DNA of 64,000 nucleotides from Eubacteriaceae bacterium (GTDB lineage: Bacteria; Bacillota; Clostridia; Lachnospirales; Lachnospiraceae), in assembly GCA_910575665.1 (NCBI GenBank), contig CAJTFB010000003.1, positions 86,550 to 150,549 on the forward strand, read 5' to 3'. How positions within the stretch are numbered: the first letter of the stretch is position 1; each line of letters starts with the position of its first letter. A program made the position numbers and the translations under genes. The notes beneath the pieces were generated by a model, which was not told where the DNA came from, ran no database searches, and saw only the letters and a program-made list of their open reading frames with translations. Below are positions 46,140-56,100 of this stretch, piece by piece.

Positions 46140-46398
46140 GATGAGCTGGCAAGCCAACGGTACTACCTGCCTATATCATTCCCACCACATCGGCGGCAGG
46201 TGGAAAAGTGCCAGAGTGGGAAAGCGATGTGGAAAAGCCGGACGGAGCGTAGAGCGAGGGGAGGCTTTCGTCTGGGAGCTGCGTTTTTGCAGCGGACAGA
46301 CTTATGGGAATGATGTGCCCTGCTTACAGAGCATTTCTATGACAAAGGCTACAGAGAATACGGTAAATGGCATTGAATGGACACAAAGGAAAGGGGGA

Positions 46399-46472
46399 TT
46401 GTAGCCAATATTTTAAATAAAAACATGATATTGAAAATGTAGCCATTAGTGCAATTTCTTGTAGCCAATATA
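46399..46472 (+). repeat. Three iteron-like copies of TGTAGCCA[AT]TA
   Basis: Copies start at 46400, 46438 and 46460, 38 and 22 bases apart; the first and third share TTGTAGCCAATAT. They may be MobC or relaxase binding sites. Confidence 0.55.
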
Positions 46473-46498
46473 ATAAAGGTGGATACAGGGAGTGCGAA

Positions 46499-46546
46499 TT
46501 TGGGAGCCACACACGTTGAGGAGAATGTGTCTGGTTCTTTTTTAAT
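46499..46546 (+). terminator. Imperfect hairpin with T-run before mobC
   Basis: GAGCCACACAC and GTGTCTGGTTC pair with one mismatch and one G-U pair; TTTTTT follows. Confidence 0.5.
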
Positions 46547-46600
46547 GCAAGGTTGTTTTTTTAGAAGATAGATAGAACATTATCAGATTGGAGGAAATTT

Positions 46601-46954
46601 ATGGGAAATAGGACAAGGGATAGAGTAATCTATATCCGAACCGATGAAAAGTTGCAGGCAGAGTTTGAAAAACAAAAAGAAGCCAGCGGATATGGCAGCA
46701 ATGCAGATTTTATAGATTATCTGTTGCGGGTAAGTCAAGGAAAACAGGCAGATGGCGTTACTCTGAAGGGTGTGCGTAATTTATTGTCAGAGCTTTCGGC
46801 GGAACTAAAAAAACAGGGAGTCAATATCAACCAGATAGCAAAGATACTCAATACCTATGGCGGTATGGATATGAAGCAGCCGCTTGAATATACGGAATAC
46901 AGATATAAACAAATTGAAAACAGCCTGCTGCGCATATGGGAGAAAATAGCCTGA
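46601..46954 (+). CDS. mobC: MobC-family mobilization accessory protein
   Basis: 117 residues. VIYIRTDEKLQAEFEKQKEASG is a ribbon-helix-helix-like N-terminus and the C-terminal GVNINQIAKILN is the hallmark of MobC relaxosome proteins. MobC binds oriT and helps the relaxase open the strands. It lies 33 bases before the relaxase gene and after the repeat-rich region that likely holds oriT. Confidence 0.85.
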   Translation: MGNRTRDRVIYIRTDEKLQAEFEKQKEASGYGSNADFIDYLLRVSQGKQADGVTLKGVRNLLSELSAELKKQGVNINQIAKILNTYGGMDMKQPLEYTEYRYKQIENSLLRIWEKIA

Positions 46955-46987
46955 TCAGGAATAAAGAATAAGAGGGGGATATGATCT

Positions 46988-48373
46988 ATGGCAGAGGTTT
47001 ATGGAAATGTCAATGTGAATTACAGTTACTGCAAATCTGTCGCACAGTTAAAAAGTGCGGCAGATTATATTCTTGGAACGAAAAAAGAACAGATTAAAGA
47101 AAGGATCCAGAAGACAAGACCGGATATGTACGGAGCGTTTGGGTGTAACAGGGATAATTTTGCTAACAGTCTGCTTATAACAAGGAAGATGCACGATAAA
47201 AAATATTCGCGTTACAAACAGAAAGATATTCTGGCATATAAGATGTCGATTTCCTTTCATCCGGATGATAATGATAAGCTGACCTATGAGGAAGCAGATA
47301 AGATAGCAAGGGAATTTGCGCATAAATTTTTTTGGAGCAAGGGATATGAAGCAATGTGGGCGGTGCATACGGACACAGAGCATATCCATGTGCATTTTAT
47401 TGTGAGCAACTGTAATCTGAAGGACGGTAAATCTTTCCGCAGGGGAATGCCGGAATTGAAGGAGATGTCGCAGTTTTTCGGGGAACAATGCAGGGAGCGG
47501 GGACTGACACATTCGGTCAGGAATACATTCTATAATGAGGAACGGACGCAGGAACGGAAAAGTTTTGCGGAATGTCAGATGCAGAAGCATGATAAGCTGT
47601 CTTTTAAGGAAGAGATCAAGACTTATGTAAGACTGACAATGAACAGCACTGAAACAAGAACGCTTGAGGATGTGGTGGAGATGTTAAAGAAAATATATCT
47701 CATGGATATACGATTAAAAGGGAATACCATTAGTTATGCACTTCCGTACCATGCGGGTAAAGCAGGAAAAGCGCAGGCGGTCAGGGGAAGCAAACTTGGG
47801 AACCGTTTTACAGTGGCAGGGATCAGACAGTATATGCAGGAGAAAGAGCAGAAGCAGGTGGAATACAGGCGTACTATGCAGGATATTGAGGAAGCAAAAC
47901 AGTATCTTGATGATTATGAGGAATGGAATGAGAAACCAGAAAAAGCAGAAAAAAAGAGCGAAAAAGATATTTCATTCTATGAAGCATTTGACCATTTTCA
48001 GGCAGATCATGAAGTATCTGAAAATCATGAAGAAATCTTTTACGGAAGTGTTTTTCATGAGTTCAATGAACAATGGCAGGGGAAAAGCCAAGCTGTTTCA
48101 GAGAAAAAATCAGAAGTAACCAAAAAGGAGAAAGTGGATTTTTCAAAGCTTTCCTTAGAAGAACGTGCAAAGCTGCTTTCACCACCGACAGGCGATCAAA
48201 TGGCAGAATTAAAAGAGTATCAAAAGCGAATGGGGTATGATGAAAGTAAAATGAAAAGTATGAAATATAAGATGAGAGTCTATGACGAATTTCTGAAAGA
48301 GTATGAGTATCGGAAAAAGCATTATGGAGTGAAGGAGGATATTCAGAAAAGGCAGAGAAATAGGGAACGGTGA
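46988..48373 (+). CDS. MobP-type relaxase/mobilization nuclease
   Basis: The 461-residue protein has the HUH-type metal site HIHVH (His132, His134, His136) after WAVHTDTE, a Tyr-rich N-terminal stretch with the candidate active tyrosine (Tyr12 or Tyr14), and a long charged coiled-coil C-terminus. It nicks oriT and pilots the strand into a recipient. As no type IV secretion or coupling protein gene is visible in the window, the element is at least mobilizable and may be an IME; transfer genes could lie beyond the right edge. Confidence 0.88.
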   Translation: MAEVYGNVNVNYSYCKSVAQLKSAADYILGTKKEQIKERIQKTRPDMYGAFGCNRDNFANSLLITRKMHDKKYSRYKQKDILAYKMSISFHPDDNDKLTYEEADKIAREFAHKFFWSKGYEAMWAVHTDTEHIHVHFIVSNCNLKDGKSFRRGMPELKEMSQFFGEQCRERGLTHSVRNTFYNEERTQERKSFAECQMQKHDKLSFKEEIKTYVRLTMNSTETRTLEDVVEMLKKIYLMDIRLKGNTISYALPYHAGKAGKAQAVRGSKLGNRFTVAGIRQYMQEKEQKQVEYRRTMQDIEEAKQYLDDYEEWNEKPEKAEKKSEKDISFYEAFDHFQADHEVSENHEEIFYGSVFHEFNEQWQGKSQAVSEKKSEVTKKEKVDFSKLSLEERAKLLSPPTGDQMAELKEYQKRMGYDESKMKSMKYKMRVYDEFLKEYEYRKKHYGVKEDIQKRQRNRER

Positions 48374-48771
48374 TGTATAAACAGAATGGTTTGTAAAATC
48401 CGAATATCATAGAACATGACAGAAAATTAACTACCTCAGTGTCTAGCTGAACTGTAGCGATTTCTACTTTGATTAGCGTGGAACTGCCCATATTAGGATA
48501 AAAGCAAGACTGGACAGACGGCATAAGAGTGATTGCACTTTCTGCTATAACCCAAGAATAAGAGCGTGCTTGACTAGGGTGAAAACCTTGTTGAAGTGGA
48601 GTGTCATATCTGCCGCATCAAATGCTCTGTCTGCGGGGCTCTCGTGGCTGATGTTTTCTCAAAATGGAAGTGATCGCTTATCAAGCCGCTTTTAGGTGTC
48701 TTTTCTTTTTTGATGAATCAATGTGTTATTGTCAAATGTTATCGTCAGTTAGAGAGGTAAAATAGACTGAT

Positions 48772-48845
48772 AAAGTAATTACTTTTACAATATTTAAAAT
48801 AAGTAAAAAAATCCAGTAAATTATAATAAATATTGTAATTACAAT
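48772..48845. promoter_or_regulatory. Paired 14-bp palindromes sharing GTAATTAC, candidate operator
   Basis: AAAGTAATTACTTT (48772-48785) and ATTGTAATTACAAT (48832-48845) are perfect palindromes with centres exactly 60 bp apart; an eight-base near-copy GTAATTAG (48870-48877) follows 35 bp later. The second one covers the -35 box of the promoter at 48833-48860. Confidence 0.65.
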
Positions 48846-48860
48846 TCAATTTGATATAAT
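48833..48860 (+). promoter_or_regulatory. Promoter of the Phd-like gene and second restriction operon
   Basis: TTGTAA (48833-48838) and TATAAT (48855-48860), spacer 16, overlapping the second palindrome. Confidence 0.65.
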
Positions 48861-48894
48861 ATAAAGTAAGTAATTAGATTTAGGAGGAGTGACT

Positions 48895-49098
48895 TTGGAA
48901 AAGAAAAACAAGGTTCCTATGGAACATTTCAATATCGGTGAGTTCAATCGCGGGCAATCTTCAAAATTGATTAGAGGGTTATCCGAGGATGACAAGGCAG
49001 GATTTATATTGAAGAATGGAAAGCCAATAGCCGTGGTTCTTTCCTATGCAAGATATGAGCGACTACTTCAGGCAGGCATAGACATTAATGAATATTAG
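48895..49098 (+). CDS. Phd/YefM-like small DNA-binding protein
   Basis: TTG 48895 is chosen, seven bases after GGAGG; the in-frame GTG at 48889 touches it. The 67-residue protein ends with AGFILKNGKPIAVVLSYARYERLLQAG, the conserved YefM/Phd antitoxin pattern (NGxPVAVLxxxxxYxxL). No toxin gene follows; hsdM starts 36 bases downstream. It is likely an autorepressor of the restriction operon acting on the palindromes upstream, with toxin neutralisation unlikely. Confidence 0.7.
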   Translation: MEKKNKVPMEHFNIGEFNRGQSSKLIRGLSEDDKAGFILKNGKPIAVVLSYARYERLLQAGIDINEY

Positions 49099-49134
49099 GC
49101 ACTGCCATCAAAATAACGAGGAGGAAATTAAACA

Positions 49135-51879
49135 ATGAACAAACGACAATTGGCATCGACTATCTGGAAATCAGCCAATGAAATGCGCTCGAAGATTGAG
49201 GCGAATGAATATAAGGATTATATTTTGGGATTTATTTTTTACAGATACCTTTCGGAAAAGGAATTGCGTTTTTTTACAGAACAAGGAATGACTGACGAGG
49301 ATATCAGGCAGATGGATGAAACGGATGAGGACTTTGTGAACTACACAAAGGACACCATTGGTTATTTTATTGCCTATGAGAATCTGTTTTCCACATGGCT
49401 TGATAAGGGTAGTGATTTTGATGTGTCTGATGTAAGAAAAGCGTTATCCGCTTTTAATAGACTGATTAGTGATTCGCATAAAAAGGTGTTTGAAAAGATA
49501 TTCAATACGCTTCAGACAGGATTGTCTAAGCTGGGAGAAACGGCATCAACACAGACGAAGTCCATTAACAATCTGATAAAATTGATTAAGCGTATCCCGA
49601 TGGATGGCAAGCAGGATTACGATGTACTGGGATTTATTTATGAATACCTCATCAGCCAGTTTGCTGCTAATGCAGGGAAAAAGGCTGGTGAATTTTACAC
49701 TCCGCATGAAGTGTCTGTTTTGATGTCTGAAATTGTTGCTGAACACTTGAAATACAGGCAGGAAATCCGCATTTATGATCCTACATCTGGCTCAGGTTCC
49801 CTGCTTATCAATATAGGATCGGCTGTGGCAAAGTATCTTAAGGGCGATAATAGAATCAATTATTATGCCCAGGAGTTAAAGGAAAATACATACAACCTGA
49901 CAAGAATGAATCTTGTAATGAGAGGAATTGACCCGGCAAATATCTATGTCAGAAATGGTGATACATTGGAGGAAGACTGGCCCTTCTTTGAAAATGATGA
50001 TATAGAGCATTACCGGCTTGTTCGTGTGGATGCGGTGGTATCAAACCCGCCCTATTCCCAAAAATGGGACACTAAGAATAAAAAGCATGACCCACGTTTT
50101 TCGGATTATGGTGTGGCACCAAAGGGAAAAGCTGATTATGCGTTTCTTTTGCATGAACTGTACCATTTAGAGGATGATGGTATTATGACCATTGTCCTTC
50201 CGCATGGCGTTCTCTTCCGTGGTAATGAAGAATATACAATCAGAAAGAGTCTGGTTGAAAAAAACAATATTGATGCGATTATTGGATTACCTGCTAATAT
50301 CTTTTTTGGTACGTCTATCCAAACTTTAGTCATGGTGCTGAAGCGGCACAGGGAAGATACAGATATCCTTATTATTGATGCGTCAAAGGGATATGAGAAA
50401 GCTGGAAAAAGCAATAGACTTCGGTCTTCTGACATTAAGAGAATTGTTGATTGTATCCATGAACGTGCCACAATACCGGGATTCTCGAAGCGGGTAAGCA
50501 AGGATAAGGTTCGTGAGAATGATTATAATCTGAATATTCCTCGTTATGTAGATTCATTTGCTAAGCCGGAGCCTTGGGACTTGCATTCTATCATGTTTGG
50601 CGGTATTCCAAATGACGAATTAGATGGTTTGAAGACATATTGGGAGGCTTTTCCGGGGCTGCGGGAAGATATCTGCGAACCGATATCGGAAAGATATGTG
50701 CAGCTTGTATCCAACAATATTGGACAAGTGATTAGAGAACATAAATCGGTTATCAGCTACAGAGAGAATTATACCATTGCTTTTTCGGACTTGCGCGAGA
50801 ACTTAAAGACATCGCTTATTGGGCATTATCAAACTGTGTCCGCTTTGTCGGAGGAAGAGAAGATTACATCAGATATTTTTAGACGATTGGCGACGATTGT
50901 TTCTATTGATAAATATGAAGCGTTTCAAGCGCTTGATAATGCGTGGGGGCAGATATCTACTGATATAGAGATTTTACAGACGGAAGGAGATGGAGCATTG
51001 ACTCAGGTCGATCCTCATATGGTGACAAAAAAGAAAAATGACAAAGATGTAGAAGTGCAGGATGGTTGGGAAGGTCATATTCTGCCGTTCGAGCTTGTGC
51101 AGGAGATATTGTTGACAGCGGAGGCGCAGGAGCTACGAGAGATGGAAAAAGAGCTTGCGTCTGTTTCTGCAGAGTATAGTGAACTTATCGATTCTCTCTC
51201 CGATGAAGAAAAGGAATCAGGTATTTTAAATGATGCTGGTACTTCGTTTGTAAATAAAGAGGTTAAAAACAAAGCAGAGGAAGCTCTTGAAGACGTGGAA
51301 ACGGCAGAGATTCTTGCGTTACAGGAATATCTTACACTCTCACAAAAAGACAAAGCATATTTTGTAAAAAACACTGATTCTGTGGATTGGACGGGAATGA
51401 CAGCAAATACCAATGGCGCTTATACCAATGCCGTTGTTACCGCTCGGATAAAAACATTAAAACAGCAGCACATATTCCCAGAGGATTCGTTCGAGGCCAA
51501 ATTAATGAATGTAGTGGCTACGATAGAACAGGAGAATGTCTTGAGAAAGAAAATCAAAGAAAAGTCAGCCGCACTGCATGAAAAGACAAAGGTTTTGATT
51601 GAGGGTATGGACAAGGAACAAGCACTTAAAATCTTGGAAGAAAAGTGGAATGTGCCAATTATCACTGGGATTATGGAATTGTCGGAAAATTTTATTCGGG
51701 ATTTTATAGCAAGGCTAACTGTTCTGTCAGAGAAGTATGCTGTGACATTTTCTGGTGTTAACAAGAAAATTGAAACTGTGGAATCAGAAGTTTCGAGCTA
51801 TGTTTCGAGGTTGAGTGGAGATGCTTTTGACGCGAAGGGATTAGTTGAACTAAAGAAACTGTTAGGGGGTGTACAGTAA
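49135..51879 (+). CDS. hsdM: Type I DNA methyltransferase, M subunit (HsdM), system 2, with long C-terminal extension
   Basis: 914 residues. The usual HsdM part (about 1-500) has the N-terminal helical domain (KRQLASTIWKSANEMRSK), AGEFYTPHEV, DPTSGSGSLL (Asp215) and NPPYSQKWD (Asn304). About 400 extra residues follow, largely helical and rich in Glu/Lys (EEKITSDIFRR, EDVETAEILALQEYL, VLRKKIKEKSAALHEKTKV), so the protein is almost twice the length of EcoR124-type HsdM. The extension may dimerise or contact HsdR. The stop overlaps the hsdS start (TAATG). Confidence 0.9.
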   Translation: MNKRQLASTIWKSANEMRSKIEANEYKDYILGFIFYRYLSEKELRFFTEQGMTDEDIRQMDETDEDFVNYTKDTIGYFIAYENLFSTWLDKGSDFDVSDVRKALSAFNRLISDSHKKVFEKIFNTLQTGLSKLGETASTQTKSINNLIKLIKRIPMDGKQDYDVLGFIYEYLISQFAANAGKKAGEFYTPHEVSVLMSEIVAEHLKYRQEIRIYDPTSGSGSLLINIGSAVAKYLKGDNRINYYAQELKENTYNLTRMNLVMRGIDPANIYVRNGDTLEEDWPFFENDDIEHYRLVRVDAVVSNPPYSQKWDTKNKKHDPRFSDYGVAPKGKADYAFLLHELYHLEDDGIMTIVLPHGVLFRGNEEYTIRKSLVEKNNIDAIIGLPANIFFGTSIQTLVMVLKRHREDTDILIIDASKGYEKAGKSNRLRSSDIKRIVDCIHERATIPGFSKRVSKDKVRENDYNLNIPRYVDSFAKPEPWDLHSIMFGGIPNDELDGLKTYWEAFPGLREDICEPISERYVQLVSNNIGQVIREHKSVISYRENYTIAFSDLRENLKTSLIGHYQTVSALSEEEKITSDIFRRLATIVSIDKYEAFQALDNAWGQISTDIEILQTEGDGALTQVDPHMVTKKKNDKDVEVQDGWEGHILPFELVQEILLTAEAQELREMEKELASVSAEYSELIDSLSDEEKESGILNDAGTSFVNKEVKNKAEEALEDVETAEILALQEYLTLSQKDKAYFVKNTDSVDWTGMTANTNGAYTNAVVTARIKTLKQQHIFPEDSFEAKLMNVVATIEQENVLRKKIKEKSAALHEKTKVLIEGMDKEQALKILEEKWNVPIITGIMELSENFIRDFIARLTVLSEKYAVTFSGVNKKIETVESEVSSYVSRLSGDAFDAKGLVELKKLLGGVQ

Positions 51880-53132
51880 TGAGGAGTAACCCAAGTATCA
51901 GATTCGATGAAATTTCGGGTAAATGGAAGCATAGGGAATTTAATAAGGTGTTTAATATTTTAAAAAATAATGCTCTATCAAGAGCAGAGTTATCTAATGA
52001 GTGCGGAATAGCTAAAAACATTCATTATGGAGATATCTTAGTTAAATTTGGAGATATTTTGGACACAGATAAAGCACAGCTTCCCTACATAACTGACGAT
52101 GCTATAGTAACAAAATATGCTACATCTGCTCTACGAGATGGGGATGTAATCATTGCTGATACAGCAGAAGATGAAACCGTCGGAAAGTGTTGTGAATTAC
52201 TTGGCATAGAAAAAGATATCGTAATATCAGGATTACATACAATACCATGTCGCCCTCAAGAAGAATTTGCATCTGGTTATCTTGGTTATTATATGAATTC
52301 GGACGCATATCATATGCAATTGCTTCCACTGATGCAAGGGACAAAGGTTACATCGATATCGAAAGCAGCGTTATCCGAAACTGTCATTAAATATCCATGC
52401 ACAAAAGAGGAACAGGCGTTAATTTCACAGTATTTTTGTCAACTGGATTATCTAATTGGCATTCATCAGGATAAGCATGATAAGATGGTTGATGTCAGAA
52501 AATCAATGCTAGAGAAACTATTTGTTCAGGGAGAAAGGATTTCTCCACAGATAAGATTCGGAGAATACAAAGTTCCTTGGAAGAAAGTTAGGTTGGGTGA
52601 GATTGTTGTTCCTTATTCTGATCCTATTGAAACTCCACATGGCGGTTATGAAAGGCTAGGTATTCGTAGCTACGGTAAAGGTGTTTTTCACGATTATGTA
52701 GAAGCAGGAAAAGAGCTTGGCGTTGCGCAGATGCACAGGGTAGCTTCGCATAATTTGATTGTGAATATCACGTTCGCATGGGAACATGCTGTGGCCATTA
52801 CAGATGATGATGATGCAGGGAAATTGGTTTCTCACCGTTTTCCTCAGTTTGCTATGACAGATGATATTTACGACCAATTTCTGAAATATATGATTTTGGA
52901 TGCAAGATTTCGCCATCACCTTATGTTATCCTCGCCAGGAGGTGCAGGGAGAAATCGCGTTTTGAAGGTGTCAGAGATGTTAGAATATGAAATGATGATT
53001 CCAGAAGTTGAGGAGCAAAAGCAGATTGCAGATTATTTGAATTCTTTGGATGAACTGATTAGTTTGTATAAAGTCCGGGTGGAGAAGTTAAAAAATATAA
53101 GAATGGCTTGTATTCAGAAGATGTTCGTGTAG
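51879..53132 (+). CDS. hsdS: Type I specificity subunit (HsdS), system 2
   Basis: 417 residues with two recognition domains (about 10-170 and 225-370). The conserved spacer helices appear as TKEEQALISQYFCQLDYLIGIHQDKHDKMVDVRKSMLEKLF and EVEEQKQIADYLNSLDELISLYKVRVEKLKNIRMACIQKMF, which are near-repeats of each other. Start is ATG 51879, overlapping hsdM by one base. The N-terminal domain is unusually short in conserved-arm sequence, but both domains are present. Confidence 0.9.
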   Translation: MRSNPSIRFDEISGKWKHREFNKVFNILKNNALSRAELSNECGIAKNIHYGDILVKFGDILDTDKAQLPYITDDAIVTKYATSALRDGDVIIADTAEDETVGKCCELLGIEKDIVISGLHTIPCRPQEEFASGYLGYYMNSDAYHMQLLPLMQGTKVTSISKAALSETVIKYPCTKEEQALISQYFCQLDYLIGIHQDKHDKMVDVRKSMLEKLFVQGERISPQIRFGEYKVPWKKVRLGEIVVPYSDPIETPHGGYERLGIRSYGKGVFHDYVEAGKELGVAQMHRVASHNLIVNITFAWEHAVAITDDDDAGKLVSHRFPQFAMTDDIYDQFLKYMILDARFRHHLMLSSPGGAGRNRVLKVSEMLEYEMMIPEVEEQKQIADYLNSLDELISLYKVRVEKLKNIRMACIQKMFV

Positions 53133-53144
53133 GAGGTGGCATGG

Positions 53145-56100
53145 GTGGTTTTTGATGATGAGAAAAAATTTGAAAAGGCTGTCATAGATCAACTCATAGA
53201 ATTTGGATGGGAAAAGCAAGTGCTGAATTATCCTACGGAGGATGTGCTTATTCGCAATTGGGCAGATATTTTATTTGCTAATAATCGTCAGCAGGATGTT
53301 TTAAATGATTGTCCTTTGACGGACAGTGAAATGGCACAAATTGTAGAGCAAATCATCCGACTGCGCACACCCGTTAAGCTGAATGATTTCATCAACGGCA
53401 AGAGTGTGTCTATCAAGCGTGATAATCCTGATGATACACAAAATTTTGGAAAAGAGGTTAGCTTAAAAATATATGATCGACGTGAAATTGCTTTTGGGTC
53501 CAGCCGTTATCAGATTGTAAGGCAGCCTATATTCAAAACTGCACCTCGGCTGAATGACCGACGTGGTGATTTGATGTTGCTTATCAATGGAATGCCTGTG
53601 ATTCACATAGAATTGAAAAAGAGTGGCATTCCGGTAAGCAATGCTTATAATCAAATTGAAAAATATGCGCATGAGGGTGTATTTACGGGATTTTTTTCGC
53701 TGATACAGGTTTTTGTGGCGATGGAGCCTGCAGAGGCAGTGTATTTTGCAAATCCTGGTCCGGATGGAGTGTTTAATAAGTCCTTTTATTTTCATTGGGC
53801 TGATTTTGATAATGTGCCATATTCCGATTGGCAGGATGTGGTTAAGTATCTGTTGAATATTCCAATGGCACATGAGTTGATTGGTTATTATACGATTCCG
53901 GATGCCAAAGACGATACTCTCAAAGTAATGCGCAGTTATCAGTATCGAGCAGCGAAAGCCATATCCGATGCAGTTATGGACAAGGACTGGACTGATACCA
54001 ATAATCTTGGTGGTCATATATGGCATACTACGGGTTCTGGAAAAACATTGACCAGTTTTAAATCAGCACAGCTCATTGTTAGTGCACGTACTGCGGACAA
54101 GGTAGTATTTTTGGTGGACAGAAAAGCTCTTGGGAAACAGTCATTTGATGATTACAGAGCTTTTGCGAGTGCGTCAGAACAAATTCAGGATACGGCGGAT
54201 ACGGATGTCCTTGTGACAAAGCTAAAGAGTGATGATTATAGCGATTCGTTAATTATCACCTCCATCCAAAAACTGAGCAATGTGACCAGAGATGCGGAAA
54301 ATATTAAAAGTGCTGATATAGATAAAATAGTATCTAAGCGGATTGTGATTATCATTGACGAAGCACATCGCTCTACTTTTGGAGAGATGCTTACGAATAT
54401 CAAGACTACTTTTGTCCATGCTATTATTTTTGGATTTACTGGAACACCGATACAGGATGCTAATAGTAAGAAAGATAATACAACGACAACTATTTTTGGT
54501 AATGAGCTGCACAGATATACACTTGCTGACGGTATCCGAGATAAGAATGTTCTTGGATTTGATCCATACATGGAAATGACCTACCAGGATATGGAACTGC
54601 GAGAACAGGTTGCTTTGATGAAGGCAAAGGCAAAAAGTGTAAGTGAAGTGCTGGGCAATGCTAAAAAGGAAAAAGTCTACTATAAATTCATGGATCGAAC
54701 GAAAGTCAGAATGGTTGGTGAATGGAAGGGCAAGAAATATATCAAGGGTATTGAAGACTATGTGCCAAATTCACAGTATGACCGTGAGGAGCATCAAATT
54801 GCTGTTATAGAAAATATCATAAAGTATTGGACTATTTTCAGCAGAGGAGGTCTTTTTCATGCGATTTTTGCAACGCATAGTATCCCAGAAGCTGTGAAGT
54901 ATTACAGGCTGTTTAAATCGATGGCACCACATTTACAAATTACGGCTGTGTTCGATCCTACTATTGATAACGAAGGTGGTGGAACGCTGGAGAAAGAAGA
55001 TGGAATTGTAGAAATCCTTGAGGACTATGAGGCAAAGTTCGGACCGTCCTTTTCTATTCCGACCTATGATGCGTTCAGGGAGGATGTTCAACTGCGTCTT
55101 GCGCATAAAAAGCCATACAATCGAATCAGTAAGGATAAGCAGATTAATCTGTTGATTGTGGTCAATCAGATGCTGACTGGCTATGACTCTAAATGGATCA
55201 ACACTCTTTATCTGGACAAAATGCTTGAATATGAGAATCTAATCCAAGCATTTTCTAGGACGAACAGGTTATTTGGAGATGAAAAACCATTTGGCATTAT
55301 AAAGTATTACCGCCGCCCTCATACGATGAAGCGCAATATTGAAGTCGCAGTAAAAGCATATTCAGGGGACATTCCTACAGGATTGTTTGTGGATAAGCTT
55401 CCAAGCAATCTCAATAGTATGAATCGTTTTTATGATGAAATGGAAGACCTTTTCAAGAATGCCGGAATCAAAAATTTTGAGAAGCTGCCAGGAGAAAATT
55501 CTGAAAAACGAAAATTTGCAAAACTGTTCAAGCAATTTAATCAGAAATTGGAAGCTGCACAGATACAAGGGTTTAGCTGGGCAAAAGATACTTATGCTGT
55601 AATTGAAGCAGATGGGACGGAATCGTATATAGTCATGAATTTTGACTATAACACATATTTGGTTTTGCTGCAACGTTATAAAGAATTTCCATCTGGTGGC
55701 GGTGGTGGAACAGGCGAAGAGCCTCCATTTGAAATTGACGCACATATAACGGAAATAAATACAGATGCGATAGATGCAGACTATATGAACTCCCGTTTTG
55801 ATAAATTTTTCAAACTATGGCAGCAGGGTGATTATGATCAAGCAGCTATGGATCAAGTGCTAAGAGATTTGCACAAATCCTTTGCGATGTTGTCTCAGAT
55901 TGAGCAGAGATATGCGAATCTCTTTATTAGCGATATCCAGTCTGGGGAAGTGAAGTTTGACCCAACAATGACATTCCGTGACTATATTGCAAAATACATG
56001 AGAAAAGCGGAAGATGCTCGGATTGCCCGGATTGTACGGAGACTTGGATGCTATGAGGATTTGCTAAGAAAACTGCTTGATAGGAAAGTTAATGTCAGTA

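Larger units (their letters stand above)
46140..46600. other. Non-coding region before mobC, probable oriT
   Basis: A 461-base gap. Short frames exist (46138-46404 in one reading) but have no ribosome binding site and no protein-like composition. It contains three copies of TGTAGCCA[AT]TA (46400, 46438, 46460) and a hairpin at 46499-46546 ending in TTTTTT. Relaxase genes with MobC are usually preceded by their oriT, so the nick site should be in this stretch. Confidence 0.5.
48374..48894. other. AT-rich regulatory gap before the second restriction cluster
   Basis: About 520 bases, no convincing gene. The second half (48760-48890) is very AT-rich and holds two palindromes, a third half-copy and a TATAAT promoter. 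The first half contains no structure I can name. Confidence 0.5.

Noticed and set aside
46138..46404. 88-codon frame in the pre-mobC region
   Set aside because: No ribosome binding site, unusual composition, and it overlaps a terminator tail and iteron-like repeats.
48895..49098. Complete toxin-antitoxin pair
   Set aside because: Only the Phd-like part is present; the next gene is hsdM and no RelE/Doc-type toxin follows.
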